Source: Mesorhizobium amorphae
GTDB taxonomy: Bacteria; Pseudomonadota; Alphaproteobacteria; Rhizobiales; Rhizobiaceae
Direction of reading: 5' to 3'
Assembly (NCBI RefSeq): GCF_014843845.1
Contig: NZ_JHQS01000053.1
Span: forward strand, 1-64,000
DNA: 64,000 nucleotides
The notes below the pieces were generated by a model. That model was given only the letters and a program-made list of their open reading frames with translations. It searched no databases and was not told the origin of the DNA. The position numbers and the translations under genes are program-made. Numbering within the stretch: position 1 is the first letter of the stretch; every line of letters begins with the position of its first letter. Below are positions 39,134 to 48,390 of this stretch, in pieces.

Positions 39134-39628
39134 ATCGATTTTCCAATTGCCCCAACTGCTAAAGTTTACGGCAAGAGAGCACATCATCAAAGCCCGACGT
39201 TCATGCAAGGTCGCAGCCGAAGCACGGAAGGCCGTCTGCACGCGCGGCGGGAGGTGGCCGGGAGCGCGCAGACGGCAGCCGTGCAAATGACTAGGTGCTC
39301 AAAAAACCCGCCTTGGAGCGGCTGCCTTTTTCGAAGTGTGGGAAACCCGGTTCGAAGCAGCCGGCCGAAGTGGAACCCCTGACCACATTCGTGCGGAAGC
39401 TGCCGGGCATCTGTGAAGTCCGTCACAGAGATGCCTGTGGAATGGCGCGATTGTCCGGCAACCGGCAGTATTTCAACGACAAGCAATCACGCGCGGCAAA
39501 ACACTTCCTCATGAAACATAAGCCGGCGTAGCTTCAGTTGTTTGGCGGCTTTTCAACCTACCCTTGCCAGGACCTGACAGTCGAGACTACGATTTCTACT
39601 TCAACCGATTGGGAAAGCGGAGCATGCC
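39134..39628. other. Regulatory interval between the crp-type gene and the hydrolase genes
   Basis: About 495 bases without a convincing gene. It separates the divergently transcribed regulator and subtilase genes and contains the perfect CRP-type operator at 39412-39427. Short frames on both strands show no family similarity. Confidence 0.6.
39412..39427. promoter_or_regulatory. Perfect CRP-type operator TGTGA-N6-TCACA
   Basis: TGTGAAGTCCGTCACA is a perfect match to the CRP core, and the dyad extends by two more bases each side (TCTGTGA...TCACAGA). It lies 201 bases before the subtilase start codon and 278 bases from the start codon of the CRP-type gene, which diverges from it. This supports cNMP-CRP control of the hydrolase operon; actual binding is inferred. 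Confidence 0.75.
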
Positions 39629-42600
39629 ATGGCGACGGCAGCGGGACTCCTGATCAAGGTACGCGGCGACGGTGCCGGTTTTGCCGCGGGCAGCCGGTCA
39701 TTGCGCCTCGGGGCGGTCGACGTCGAGCCAATCCTGCGCGTGCCACCGGGCGCTTCGGGCGGCAATCTCGGCGCCGCTGCCGATCCAGGCGCGACCTGGC
39801 TCAGGCTGAGCGCCAAGGCCAGCTCGGGAAATCCCTGGAACGATGCCCATGCCCTTGTCGGCCAAGGCCAGGCATTCGCGGCGGCAGGCGGCCCTGAAGT
39901 CCTGGCCGTGGAGCCCGACATCGTCCAGCACTGGGACTACAGGGACGCCAATGGCGACCGTGGCATGGCAGCGAGCGCCAGTCCGGTCTGCACCTTCGAC
40001 GACCAGGACCCGTCAGGCGGGCAGGCCACCAAGCCGGGCGTGGTCGCCTGGAATGCCGGAGCGGCCTTCAGCCAGTTCGCCACCGCCCGCGCCAAGGTGG
40101 GCGCCAAGCAGGCCAAGATCACCATCGCCCATCTCGATACCGGCTTCGATCCGGGGCATCGCACCTTGCCCGCCGGATTGCTCGCCGCGCAGCAGCGCAA
40201 TTTCGTCAATGACGGCGCCGGCCCGAACGACGCCACCGATCATGCTCCGCCAGGCGGCTTCGCCAGCAATCGCGGCCACGGCACCGGCACGCTCAGCCTG
40301 CTCGCCGGCAACAAGCTCGACGGCACCTCGCCGAATTGGCCGGGCTTCAAGGATTTCGTCGGCGCCGCCCCGCTGGCAAACATCATCCCGGTGCGCATCG
40401 CCGACTGGGTGGTGCGGCTCACCACCGGCACCATGGTGCAAGGCATCGACTATGCCCACGCGAAAGGCGCGCAGGTGCTGTCGATGAGCATGGGCGGGCT
40501 CACCTCGCAAGCGCTGGTCGACGCGGTCAACCTTGCCTATGACAACGGCGTCGTGATGGTCACCGCCGCCGGCAACAACTTCACGATCACGCCGCGAAGC
40601 ATCGTCTTTCCGGCCCGCTACAACCGCGTTCTGGCGGCGTGCGGCGTGATGGCCGACGGCCGCGCCTATTCCGGCCTGAGCTTCGGCACCATGCAGGGCA
40701 ATTACGGGCCGCAATCGAAGATGAAGACGGCGCTTGGCGCCTATACGCCGAACGTGCCTTGGGCGGAGATCGACTGCGCCAAGATCGTCGACATGGATGG
40801 CAGCGGCACATCGGCGGCGACGCCGCAGATCGCCGCCGCAGCGGCGCTCTGGCTGGCCGAGCACTGGAACGTCGTGAAGAATTACTCGCAAGCCTGGATG
40901 CGCATCGAAGCGGTCCGCTTCGCGCTGTTTTCAGCGGCGTCGAAGACCACGGCCAAGATGGGGGCGGCGGAGACGTTGGAAAAGATCGGCCAGGGCGTGA
41001 TCCGGGCGGATGCCGCACTCTCCATCATGCCGCCGGCGGAGAACAAGCTCCGCAAATTGCCGCCTGCCGAATATTCCTGGGCCTGGCTCGATTTCATCAC
41101 CGGTGGCGGCAACTCCGTGGCCGCGATGTCGCCCGCCGACATCATGCATCGAAAAATGCTGGCGCTGGAACTGACCCAGATGGCGCAGCGCGTCGCGTCG
41201 GTCGATCAGGCGATCGCCGATCCGGATGTCGACCCCAGCAAGATCTCGGCCGCCGCGCGCAACCGCTATCTGGAAGCCGCGCTCGACGACGGCAATCCTT
41301 CCGGGCCGCTGCGGACCTTTCTCGAAGGCGCGCTGGGACGGCCGGGCGCCAGCCCACCTGCGCCGGCGGCGACGAAACCGGTGACGCAGATCAAGCGCAA
41401 GCCGCGCGCGCTGCCGCCGCCCAAGCGCCGCCTGCGCATCTACGCGCTCGATCCTTCCATCGCCAAGCAGCTGGATTCCGTGTCCGTCTTTCAGGCGACC
41501 CTTTCCGTTCCGTGGGACGACGAGCCATCGACGGCCAAGGCGTTGCTGCGCGGTCCGGTCGGCGAATATCTCGAGGTCATCGACATCGATCCGGCATCCA
41601 ACCGCGTCCACGACCCGGTCGACCTCAACGACAAGATCCTGCTCGCTCAGGACGGTCTGCCGCCCTCGGAAGGCAATCCGCAATTCCACCAGCAGATGGT
41701 CTACGCCGTCGCCATGACCACGATCGGGCATTTCGAGCGCGCCCTGGGCCGCCGCGCTCTGTGGGCGCCGCACTATACAGGCAAGGTCGGCAGCCGTGGC
41801 AGCATGGCGATGAAGGCGCATGAAGTGCCGCGCCTGCGCATCTATCCGCACGCGCTGCGCACTGCGAACGCCTACTACAGCCCCGACAAGAAGGCGTTGC
41901 TGTTCGGCTATTTTCCGGCCGAGAGCAAGGACGGCGACGTCACCACGCCGGGCACGACGGTGTTTTCCTGCCTGTCGAGCGACATTGTCGCGCATGAGAT
42001 GTCGCATGCGCTGCTCGACGGGTTGCACCGTCTTTTCGAAGAAGCATCCAACCCTGACGTGCCGGCCTTCCATGAGGCCTTTGCCGATATCGTGGCGCTA
42101 TTCCAGCATTTCACCCTCAAGGAGCTGGTCAGCTTTGCGATCGCCAAGGCGAAGGGTGATGTGTCCGTTGCCACGCTTTTGTCCGGCATCGCCGCGCAGT
42201 TCGGCGAGGGCAGCGGCCGCGCCGGGCCACTGCGCGACTATGGTGGCCCCGGCATGGCCGCGCTCGACTACGCCAAGACCTTCGAGCCGCATGACCGGGG
42301 CTCGATCCTGGTCTTTGCCGTCTATCAGGCGTTCCTGGCGATCGCCGACCGCCGCACCGACGATCTTGTCCAGCTGGCGACCGGCGGCACCGGCGTGCTG
42401 CCGGCCGGCACCTTGCATCCCAGCCTGGTCGAGCGCCTGACCGACGAGACCGCCAAGATCGCCCGGCAAATGCTAACCATGTGTATTCGCGCGCTCGACT
42501 ACTGCCCCGCCGTCGACATCACCTTCGGCGAATATTTGCGCGCCCTGATCACGGCCGACATCGATGCCTTCCCCGACGACCCGCTCCACTATCGCCTGGC

Positions 42601-43306
42601 TTTCATCGAATCCTTTCGCCGATGGAAGCTGCTGCCGCGCGACGTGCGCACCATTTCGGAGGAGACGCTTGCCTGGAGCGAGCCCGACGTTCCGTCACCT
42701 CCCTGGCTGCAGGGGCTGCTGGACGAGATCGACCTCGGCTGGAACCAGCAACTCGATCGCTCCGAGATCTTCGCCCTCAATGAGAAAAACCGCTATGCGA
42801 TGTGGCAGGCGATGCACCGAACCTTTGCCGCTCATCCGACCCTTCACAAGGAGTTCGGACTTCTGCCCGACCTGCCGCGCTATCGCGACGACGGCACCCT
42901 TTTGGCCAAGGCAAAAAAGGGCGAGACCACCTTCAGCATCCTCGGCGTGCGTCCGACCCGACGTGTCGAACCCAACGGCTCGTTCCGCACCGAAGTGATA
43001 GCCGTCATCCAGCAGCGCATTCCGATCGATTTCGAAGGCAAGCCCATGCCGAACGGCGTGAAGGCGGGCGACGGCTTCATCTGGTTCCGCGGCGGAGCGA
43101 CGCTCATCATCGACCCGCGTAAAGGCAAGGAAAGCATCCGCTATTCGATCATCAAGAACACCGGCAGTCTCGAACGGCGCAAGCGCCAGGCCGAGACCGC
43201 GACCGCGAACTACCTGTCGCCGCTGCGAGCGCTTTATTTCGGCAACGAGGTTTCCGAGCCCTTCGCCCTCCTGCATGCCAGCGATGGAGATGACGATCAT
43301 GTCTAG
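39629..43306 (+). CDS. Subtilase (S8) fused to gluzincin-type metallopeptidase
   Basis: A 1225-residue protein with two protease domains and no signal peptide. The S8 triad is clear: Asp about 169 (IAHLDTGFDPGHR), His about 216 (NRGHGTGTLSLLAG) and Ser about 395 (DGSGTSAATPQIAAA), with the oxyanion Asn in TAAGNN. After a Pro-rich linker (about 570-600) comes a zinc-peptidase domain with HEMSH at about 789-793 (SSDIVAHEMSHALLDGLH) and HEAFADIVALF at about 814, supplying the third zinc ligand as in M4/gluzincins. The C-terminal 250 residues are of unknown type. It is the first gene of the hydrolase run, downstream of the CRP operator. Confidence 0.85.
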   Translation: MATAAGLLIKVRGDGAGFAAGSRSLRLGAVDVEPILRVPPGASGGNLGAAADPGATWLRLSAKASSGNPWNDAHALVGQGQAFAAAGGPEVLAVEPDIVQHWDYRDANGDRGMAASASPVCTFDDQDPSGGQATKPGVVAWNAGAAFSQFATARAKVGAKQAKITIAHLDTGFDPGHRTLPAGLLAAQQRNFVNDGAGPNDATDHAPPGGFASNRGHGTGTLSLLAGNKLDGTSPNWPGFKDFVGAAPLANIIPVRIADWVVRLTTGTMVQGIDYAHAKGAQVLSMSMGGLTSQALVDAVNLAYDNGVVMVTAAGNNFTITPRSIVFPARYNRVLAACGVMADGRAYSGLSFGTMQGNYGPQSKMKTALGAYTPNVPWAEIDCAKIVDMDGSGTSAATPQIAAAAALWLAEHWNVVKNYSQAWMRIEAVRFALFSAASKTTAKMGAAETLEKIGQGVIRADAALSIMPPAENKLRKLPPAEYSWAWLDFITGGGNSVAAMSPADIMHRKMLALELTQMAQRVASVDQAIADPDVDPSKISAAARNRYLEAALDDGNPSGPLRTFLEGALGRPGASPPAPAATKPVTQIKRKPRALPPPKRRLRIYALDPSIAKQLDSVSVFQATLSVPWDDEPSTAKALLRGPVGEYLEVIDIDPASNRVHDPVDLNDKILLAQDGLPPSEGNPQFHQQMVYAVAMTTIGHFERALGRRALWAPHYTGKVGSRGSMAMKAHEVPRLRIYPHALRTANAYYSPDKKALLFGYFPAESKDGDVTTPGTTVFSCLSSDIVAHEMSHALLDGLHRLFEEASNPDVPAFHEAFADIVALFQHFTLKELVSFAIAKAKGDVSVATLLSGIAAQFGEGSGRAGPLRDYGGPGMAALDYAKTFEPHDRGSILVFAVYQAFLAIADRRTDDLVQLATGGTGVLPAGTLHPSLVERLTDETAKIARQMLTMCIRALDYCPAVDITFGEYLRALITADIDAFPDDPLHYRLAFIESFRRWKLLPRDVRTISEETLAWSEPDVPSPPWLQGLLDEIDLGWNQQLDRSEIFALNEKNRYAMWQAMHRTFAAHPTLHKEFGLLPDLPRYRDDGTLLAKAKKGETTFSILGVRPTRRVEPNGSFRTEVIAVIQQRIPIDFEGKPMPNGVKAGDGFIWFRGGATLIIDPRKGKESIRYSIIKNTGSLERRKRQAETATANYLSPLRALYFGNEVSEPFALLHASDGDDDHV

Positions 43307-44834
43307 GAAGCCGGCAACAAGAACCAGGCGGCAAGAAGCGACGGATGCGGCAGTGGCAAGGTCGATAAAGCCCGCCGTGACGGTCCGGCACTATTGCCAG
43401 GGCATCGGCGACTGCCACCTGCTGAGCTTTCCAACGCCCGACGGCTCACTGTTCCGCATGCTGATCGACTGCGGCGTTCATGTGTCGATCAAGGGTGGCC
43501 CGGCGCTGGTGGCGGACATAGTCGCCGACATCGAGAAGGCGACGGATGGCGGCAAGATCGACGTCCTCGTCGTCACCCATGAGCATTGGGACCATGTTTC
43601 GGGCTTCCTGACCTCGAAGGACCTGTTCGCGGGCTTTGATGTCAAAGAGGTATGGATGGCATGGACGGAAAACCCGGCCGACCAGCAGGCCGTCGAGCTC
43701 GACAAGTTCAAGGCCTCGGCCCTGACGGCGCTGCAAGGTGTGAGCCAGAGGCTCGATGCCGCCCGGGAGCCGACCGCTCATCTGGCAGGCATTCGTGACG
43801 GGCTGCAGTCGGTGCTCGGCTTCCAGTTCGGCGCCGCCGGCGAAAGAGTGCGCTCGGCGCGAGACGCAGCGGCCAGCCTTTCGAAGGCCAGGCCGACCTA
43901 TCTCGAACCAGGCAAGCCGCCGCTCTCGATCAAGGTCTTGCCCAATCTGCACATCTACGTGCTTGGTCCGCCTCGCGACAAGGCAGCACTTCGGCTCGAG
44001 GAGAAGGCGGGCGAAATGTTTCCGCTTGCCAGCGGCGGTCCGTTCGCTCGGGCGCTTGCCGCGGGGCTGAAGATGAACGACGGAACCGGCGATGCAGACT
44101 ATATCGACGAGCTCAGCCCATTCGAGCGCCACGTCGGCACGGAACTGTCGGCGGCGCTGAACGGCGACAAGGGCAGTGATCCCAGGATCGATATCGGCGC
44201 CTTTGTCCGCGAGCACTATGCGGGGCCGGTCTCCCATCCGGCGCCAACGGAGGACCCCGACCAGTCGTGGCGCCGCATCGACGCCGACTGGATGGGGATT
44301 GCCGCCGACCTTGCCTTGCAGCTCGATCGCGGCGTCAACAACACCAGCCTGGTCCTCGCGTTCGAGTTCACCGACAGCAACAACGTGTTCCTGTTCCCGG
44401 GCGACGCCCAGATCGGTAACTGGCTGAGCTGGAAGGATTTGAAATGGCAATTGGAGCAGGCGACGGTGACGACAGCCGACCTCATGGCGCGCACGGTCTA
44501 TCTGAAGGTCGCCCATCACGGCAGCCAGAACGCCATGCCGCAAAAGCAGGGCATCGACCTTTTGACCAACGCCGATCTTTCGGCCTTCATCCCGACCAGC
44601 CAGGATGACGCCAAGAAGGTCCGCTGGCACGAAATGCCCTACGACGCCATCCTGACCGCGCTAGCCGCCAAAACCGACGGCCGCGTCATCCGCTCCGACG
44701 ACAAGTGGCTGGCCGACAAGAACGGCAAGCCGGCCTTCGCCACGCCGTCCGGATCGATCCGTGCGGTGCGACACGCGCCACGCGATGAGGCTCGCGGGGA
44801 GGGTGGGCTGTGGGTGGAGGTTGATTTGGCGTGA
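43299..44834 (+). CDS. Metallo-beta-lactamase-fold hydrolase (ComEC-like)
   Basis: A soluble protein of about 511 residues with the MBL fold. The metal motif is VVTHEHWDHVSGF (H-x-H-x-D-H), with later ligands in FLFPGDAQIGNW and LKVAHHGSQNAMPQ, the pattern of the ComEC/Rec2 nuclease-like branch. No membrane part is present. The start at 43299 follows GGAGA; an upstream ATG at 43275 would overlap the subtilase gene further. It overlaps the subtilase end by 8 bases, so the two are coupled. A nuclease or phosphodiesterase role is likely; the substrate is unknown. Confidence 0.82.
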   Translation: MSRKPATRTRRQEATDAAVARSIKPAVTVRHYCQGIGDCHLLSFPTPDGSLFRMLIDCGVHVSIKGGPALVADIVADIEKATDGGKIDVLVVTHEHWDHVSGFLTSKDLFAGFDVKEVWMAWTENPADQQAVELDKFKASALTALQGVSQRLDAAREPTAHLAGIRDGLQSVLGFQFGAAGERVRSARDAAASLSKARPTYLEPGKPPLSIKVLPNLHIYVLGPPRDKAALRLEEKAGEMFPLASGGPFARALAAGLKMNDGTGDADYIDELSPFERHVGTELSAALNGDKGSDPRIDIGAFVREHYAGPVSHPAPTEDPDQSWRRIDADWMGIAADLALQLDRGVNNTSLVLAFEFTDSNNVFLFPGDAQIGNWLSWKDLKWQLEQATVTTADLMARTVYLKVAHHGSQNAMPQKQGIDLLTNADLSAFIPTSQDDAKKVRWHEMPYDAILTALAAKTDGRVIRSDDKWLADKNGKPAFATPSGSIRAVRHAPRDEARGEGGLWVEVDLA

Positions 44835-45013
44835 GATGCGCCAAGCGAAGCGATTATCTCATCTCTTGAGCGATTTTACGCGAACATACATGCCAACATT
44901 ATGCCGCGAGAATACTTAATGCGAATTGACTTGCTTCCTTGATTGTTAATCGGAGTTGCTTCAGTCTAAAATACAGTTTTCTACTTTGGCAATACCTTTT
45001 TGGAGGGGCGACT

Positions 45014-47284
45014 ATGCCGATGAGCAGAGAGCAGCGTATCCGTCAATATCTCGACCTTGTCACAGGGGGCGAGGGGACTGAATCGGTCCTCGCCAATATG
45101 GAGACAATGGCCGGTGGGGGTCTGGAATCGCTTGCGCCATCGGATGGCGGCGCGTCGGAAGCCGCGTTTGAATCGGCGCGCGCCGGCATGGAGAATCTCG
45201 CCCGAGGGGCTGAGGTCGCGCCCGAGCAGCTTTCCGATCTGGAAGCCATTATCATCCCGGAGCTGCGGCCGGTCTATGACATCAAAGACGGCAGCTTCAC
45301 CACATTGGCCTTCGACGGTCGAGCCACACCTGGCCATTCGCGGTGGACCAAGCTGACCAGCGAGGCCGCATTGAAGCAGCGGATCGAGTCCGCTCTGCCG
45401 GCGATCGGGCGCATCGAACTGTTGTGGAACACCAACATCCCTTATGGCGGCACCGGCTTCCTCGTCGGGCGCAACCTGCTGATGACCAACCGTCATGTGG
45501 CGCAAATCTTTGCCGAGGGTCTCGGTGACCGCAATGTGCAGTTCATCAACGGCCGCGCCGCCGGCATCGACTTCAGGCGCGACTCGGCGACAGGACACAT
45601 CTTCGAGATCCTCAATGTCCGGATGATCCATCCTTATTGGGACATGGCAGTCCTCGAAGTCGAAGGCCTGCCCGACAACGTTACGCCGCTGTCGCTCGCC
45701 GTCGCCGACGCGCGCGATCTGCTGCGCCAGGAGATTGTCGCCATCGGCTATCCGGCGTTCGACAACCGCAACCCGGAGGATGTCCAAAGCGACATCATGC
45801 GCAGCCGCTTCCAGGTCAAGCGCCTGCAGCCAGGCATGTTGCAGGGCGCCTTCGAGACCGACAGTTTCGGCAAGATCCTCAATGCGGCGACGCATGACTG
45901 TTCGACGCTGGGCGGCAATTCCGGCTCGGCTCTGCTCAACCTCGCCACCGGCGAGGTCGTTGGACTGCATTTCGCCGGCCGCTATCTAGAACGCAACTAT
46001 GCCGTGCCCACCGGCGCCCTTGCCAAGGACCAGCGCGTCGTCGACCTCGGCCTCAATTTCGACGGCGCCGCCAGCGGCGGCCCCAATGATTGGGGCGCCT
46101 GGTGGAACAAGGCCGACAGCGCAACGCCAGCTGAAGGGGTAAACCTGGTCGATGCCGGCGGCGTAACGCAGATTCCGGGCGTCGTTACCCAGGCGCCACC
46201 ATGCGGCGGCGGGAACGCCGTCGTTTCGTCTGGCGGCAGCGTCACCTTCGAAGTGCCGTTGCGCATCACCGTCTCGCTCGGCGCCGCTCCTGCCCACGAG
46301 GCGATCTCCGAATCGGTCGGACTCGAAGCCGCCAAACCACCACCTCCTGGCGGCGCGTTCGTTCCCAAATCGATCGCCGACTATGACGGCTACGAGGGCT
46401 ACGACGAGACGTTCCTCTCGGGCGGCACCAAGCTCGCGCCGGTCGTGGTGCCGATGCCCGACGCTGCCGACCCGTCCGTGCTGGCGCCGCTCAAGGCCGG
46501 CGGCACGCAGCTCGACTACCAGAATTTTTCGCTCAAGATGCACGCCAGGCGGCGGCTGGCTCTGTTTACCGCCTCCAACGTTACCGAGGAGACCCAGCTG
46601 CGCGAACCGGAAAAGGGCCGCAACTATTCGCGCGCCGGCCTGTTCAACGAGCGCTGGTTCCCGGATCTGAGGCTTGACGACAAGTACCAGATCCCCGACG
46701 TCTTCTATACCCAGGATCAGGGCGCCTTCGACAAGGGCCACATCGTCAGACGCGACGACGTGGCGTGGGGCAAGACCTTCGAGCTTCTGCTCAAAGGCAA
46801 TGTCTGCTCCTTCCATGTCACCAACTGTTCGCCCCAGGTCGAAGGCTACAACCGCTCCGACAGCGGTGAGAAGAACTGGGGCGATCTCGAGAACCACGTT
46901 CTGTCCGAGGCGGCAAGCGAGCGGCTTTGCGTCTTCGCCGGGCCGATTCTCGCCGATGACGACCGCATATTCGCCGGCAAGGGCCCCAGGGGCACCAGTC
47001 TTCGCGCGCCCGTGCCGCGCCGCTTCTGGAAGGTCGTCGTTGCCCGCGTCAACGACGGGCTCGCCAGCTATGGCTTCGTCCTGGAACAGGATCTCACCGA
47101 CACGGAGCTCGAATTTACGGTCTCCGAGGAATTCATCGGTGCCATGTACCCGCTGGCCGAAATCTCCGAGATGACCGGCGTCAGCTTCGACCAATCGCTG
47201 ATCGACGCCGATCAGTATGACACGGTGCGCGGCACGGAGATCGCAATGCGGGCCGGGTCACGCAAGCGAAAGAAGAAGGGCTAG
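45014..47284 (+). CDS. Trypsin-like protease fused to NUC1 DNA/RNA endonuclease
   Basis: A 756-residue fusion without a signal peptide. The protease domain has His 161 (LLMTNRHVAQ), Asp 210 (YWDMAVLEV) and Ser 303 (TLGGNSGSALL). A Pro-rich linker leads to a NUC1 domain with the catalytic DKGHIVRRDDVAWG (His about 576, a variant of DRGH) and the metal region NCSPQVEGYNR ... NWGDLENHV. Both active sites look intact. NUC1 enzymes are normally exported, so a cytoplasmic one implies tight control, perhaps by self-cleavage. The start at 45014 follows GGAGGGG; a frame from 44939 lacks such a site. A 179-base AT-rich gap upstream could hold its own promoter. Confidence 0.88.
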   Translation: MPMSREQRIRQYLDLVTGGEGTESVLANMETMAGGGLESLAPSDGGASEAAFESARAGMENLARGAEVAPEQLSDLEAIIIPELRPVYDIKDGSFTTLAFDGRATPGHSRWTKLTSEAALKQRIESALPAIGRIELLWNTNIPYGGTGFLVGRNLLMTNRHVAQIFAEGLGDRNVQFINGRAAGIDFRRDSATGHIFEILNVRMIHPYWDMAVLEVEGLPDNVTPLSLAVADARDLLRQEIVAIGYPAFDNRNPEDVQSDIMRSRFQVKRLQPGMLQGAFETDSFGKILNAATHDCSTLGGNSGSALLNLATGEVVGLHFAGRYLERNYAVPTGALAKDQRVVDLGLNFDGAASGGPNDWGAWWNKADSATPAEGVNLVDAGGVTQIPGVVTQAPPCGGGNAVVSSGGSVTFEVPLRITVSLGAAPAHEAISESVGLEAAKPPPPGGAFVPKSIADYDGYEGYDETFLSGGTKLAPVVVPMPDAADPSVLAPLKAGGTQLDYQNFSLKMHARRRLALFTASNVTEETQLREPEKGRNYSRAGLFNERWFPDLRLDDKYQIPDVFYTQDQGAFDKGHIVRRDDVAWGKTFELLLKGNVCSFHVTNCSPQVEGYNRSDSGEKNWGDLENHVLSEAASERLCVFAGPILADDDRIFAGKGPRGTSLRAPVPRRFWKVVVARVNDGLASYGFVLEQDLTDTELEFTVSEEFIGAMYPLAEISEMTGVSFDQSLIDADQYDTVRGTEIAMRAGSRKRKKKG

Positions 47285-47293
47285 GGGCGTCCA

Positions 47294-48277
47294 ATGACCG
47301 AGTGGACGCAACCAGAACTGACCAGCCTCAACCGGATCCTCGCCAATCTCTATCCGATGATCGGCGACGGCGTGCGCGTGGCCAAGGGGGTTGGGCTGTC
47401 GACGGCGCAAATCGCCTTTGACAACAAGGCGATCAACAACTGGTTTGCGATTGTGCAGCGCGCAAAACAGGAAACCAGGATCGAGGCTCTCGTGGCCTTT
47501 GCGCTTGATGAGAATCCTGGTGATGAGGCCTTGCTGCAGGCAAAGCAGCATGCTCCGCCGCCGCCGGTCGAAGGGCCTGCCACTGCCAATTGGGGCGGCG
47601 CGACGTCGAAAGGCCAGCTCGAAAAAATCCTCGGCGACAAGAGCACGCTGGTGCCGATCAGCTATCTTGAACTCGGCCTTGTACGGGCGAAATCGGTGGT
47701 GCGTGTCAAGCGTGCCGATGGCAGTTCCGGCACCGGCTTCATGACCGCCGGCGGGATCCTGATCACCAACAACCACGTGCTGCCCGACGCAGCTTCAGCG
47801 GCGACTTCTGTCGCCCAGTTCAACTATCAGCGGACCGTTGCCGGGCTCGACGCGCCGTTGGAGGAGTTCGGCCTCGACCCCGACGCGTTCTTTCGCACCT
47901 CCAAGGACAATGACTGGTCGGCCGTTCACATCAAGGGCAACGCCTCGAAATGGGGCGAACTGGAACTGAAACCTGTCGCCGTCAAGGTCGGCGACCATGT
48001 CAACATCATCCAGCACCCCGGCGGCGCGCAAAAGCAGATTTCATTCGTCGCCAATGTCGTGGCCTTCGTCGACGCCGGCCGCGTTCAGTATCTAACCGAC
48101 ACGCTGCCCGGCTCCTCCGGCTCGCCCGTCTTCGACACCGACTGGAACCTGGTCGCGCTGCACCACAGCGGCGGCTGGCTGACCGAGCCCAACGCGGCTA
48201 CCAAGAGCACATATTATCGCAACGAGGGCATCGCGATCGACAGCATCATCCAGGGGCTGGCGGCCAAGCCCGTGTAG
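47294..48277 (+). CDS. EAD1-trypsin-like peptidase
   Basis: A 327-residue protein with no signal peptide. Residues 5-87 (ELTSLNRILANLYPMIGDGVRVAKG, then NNWFAIVQRAKQ and EALVAFALDENPGDEALLQA) match the pattern of effector-associated domain 1 (EAD1), a death-like adaptor that recruits effectors. The rest is a trypsin-type domain with His 161 (ITNNHVLP), Asp 207 (DNDWSAVHI) and Ser 275 (PGSSGSPVFDTD). It starts 9 bases after the trypsin-NUC1 stop. The next gene also begins with an EAD1-like domain, so recruitment by EAD-EAD contact is expected. Confidence 0.85.
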   Translation: MTEWTQPELTSLNRILANLYPMIGDGVRVAKGVGLSTAQIAFDNKAINNWFAIVQRAKQETRIEALVAFALDENPGDEALLQAKQHAPPPPVEGPATANWGGATSKGQLEKILGDKSTLVPISYLELGLVRAKSVVRVKRADGSSGTGFMTAGGILITNNHVLPDAASAATSVAQFNYQRTVAGLDAPLEEFGLDPDAFFRTSKDNDWSAVHIKGNASKWGELELKPVAVKVGDHVNIIQHPGGAQKQISFVANVVAFVDAGRVQYLTDTLPGSSGSPVFDTDWNLVALHHSGGWLTEPNAATKSTYYRNEGIAIDSIIQGLAAKPV

Positions 48278-48390
48278 CAGTGGTGCACGTAGACCGATAG
48301 CGAATCTCGGGCTGTATCGAGATGCGCATCGGTTTGAGACAATGACATGCATCGCGTGCTCTTTTCAGACGCGACGCGTTTTTTAAAGCC

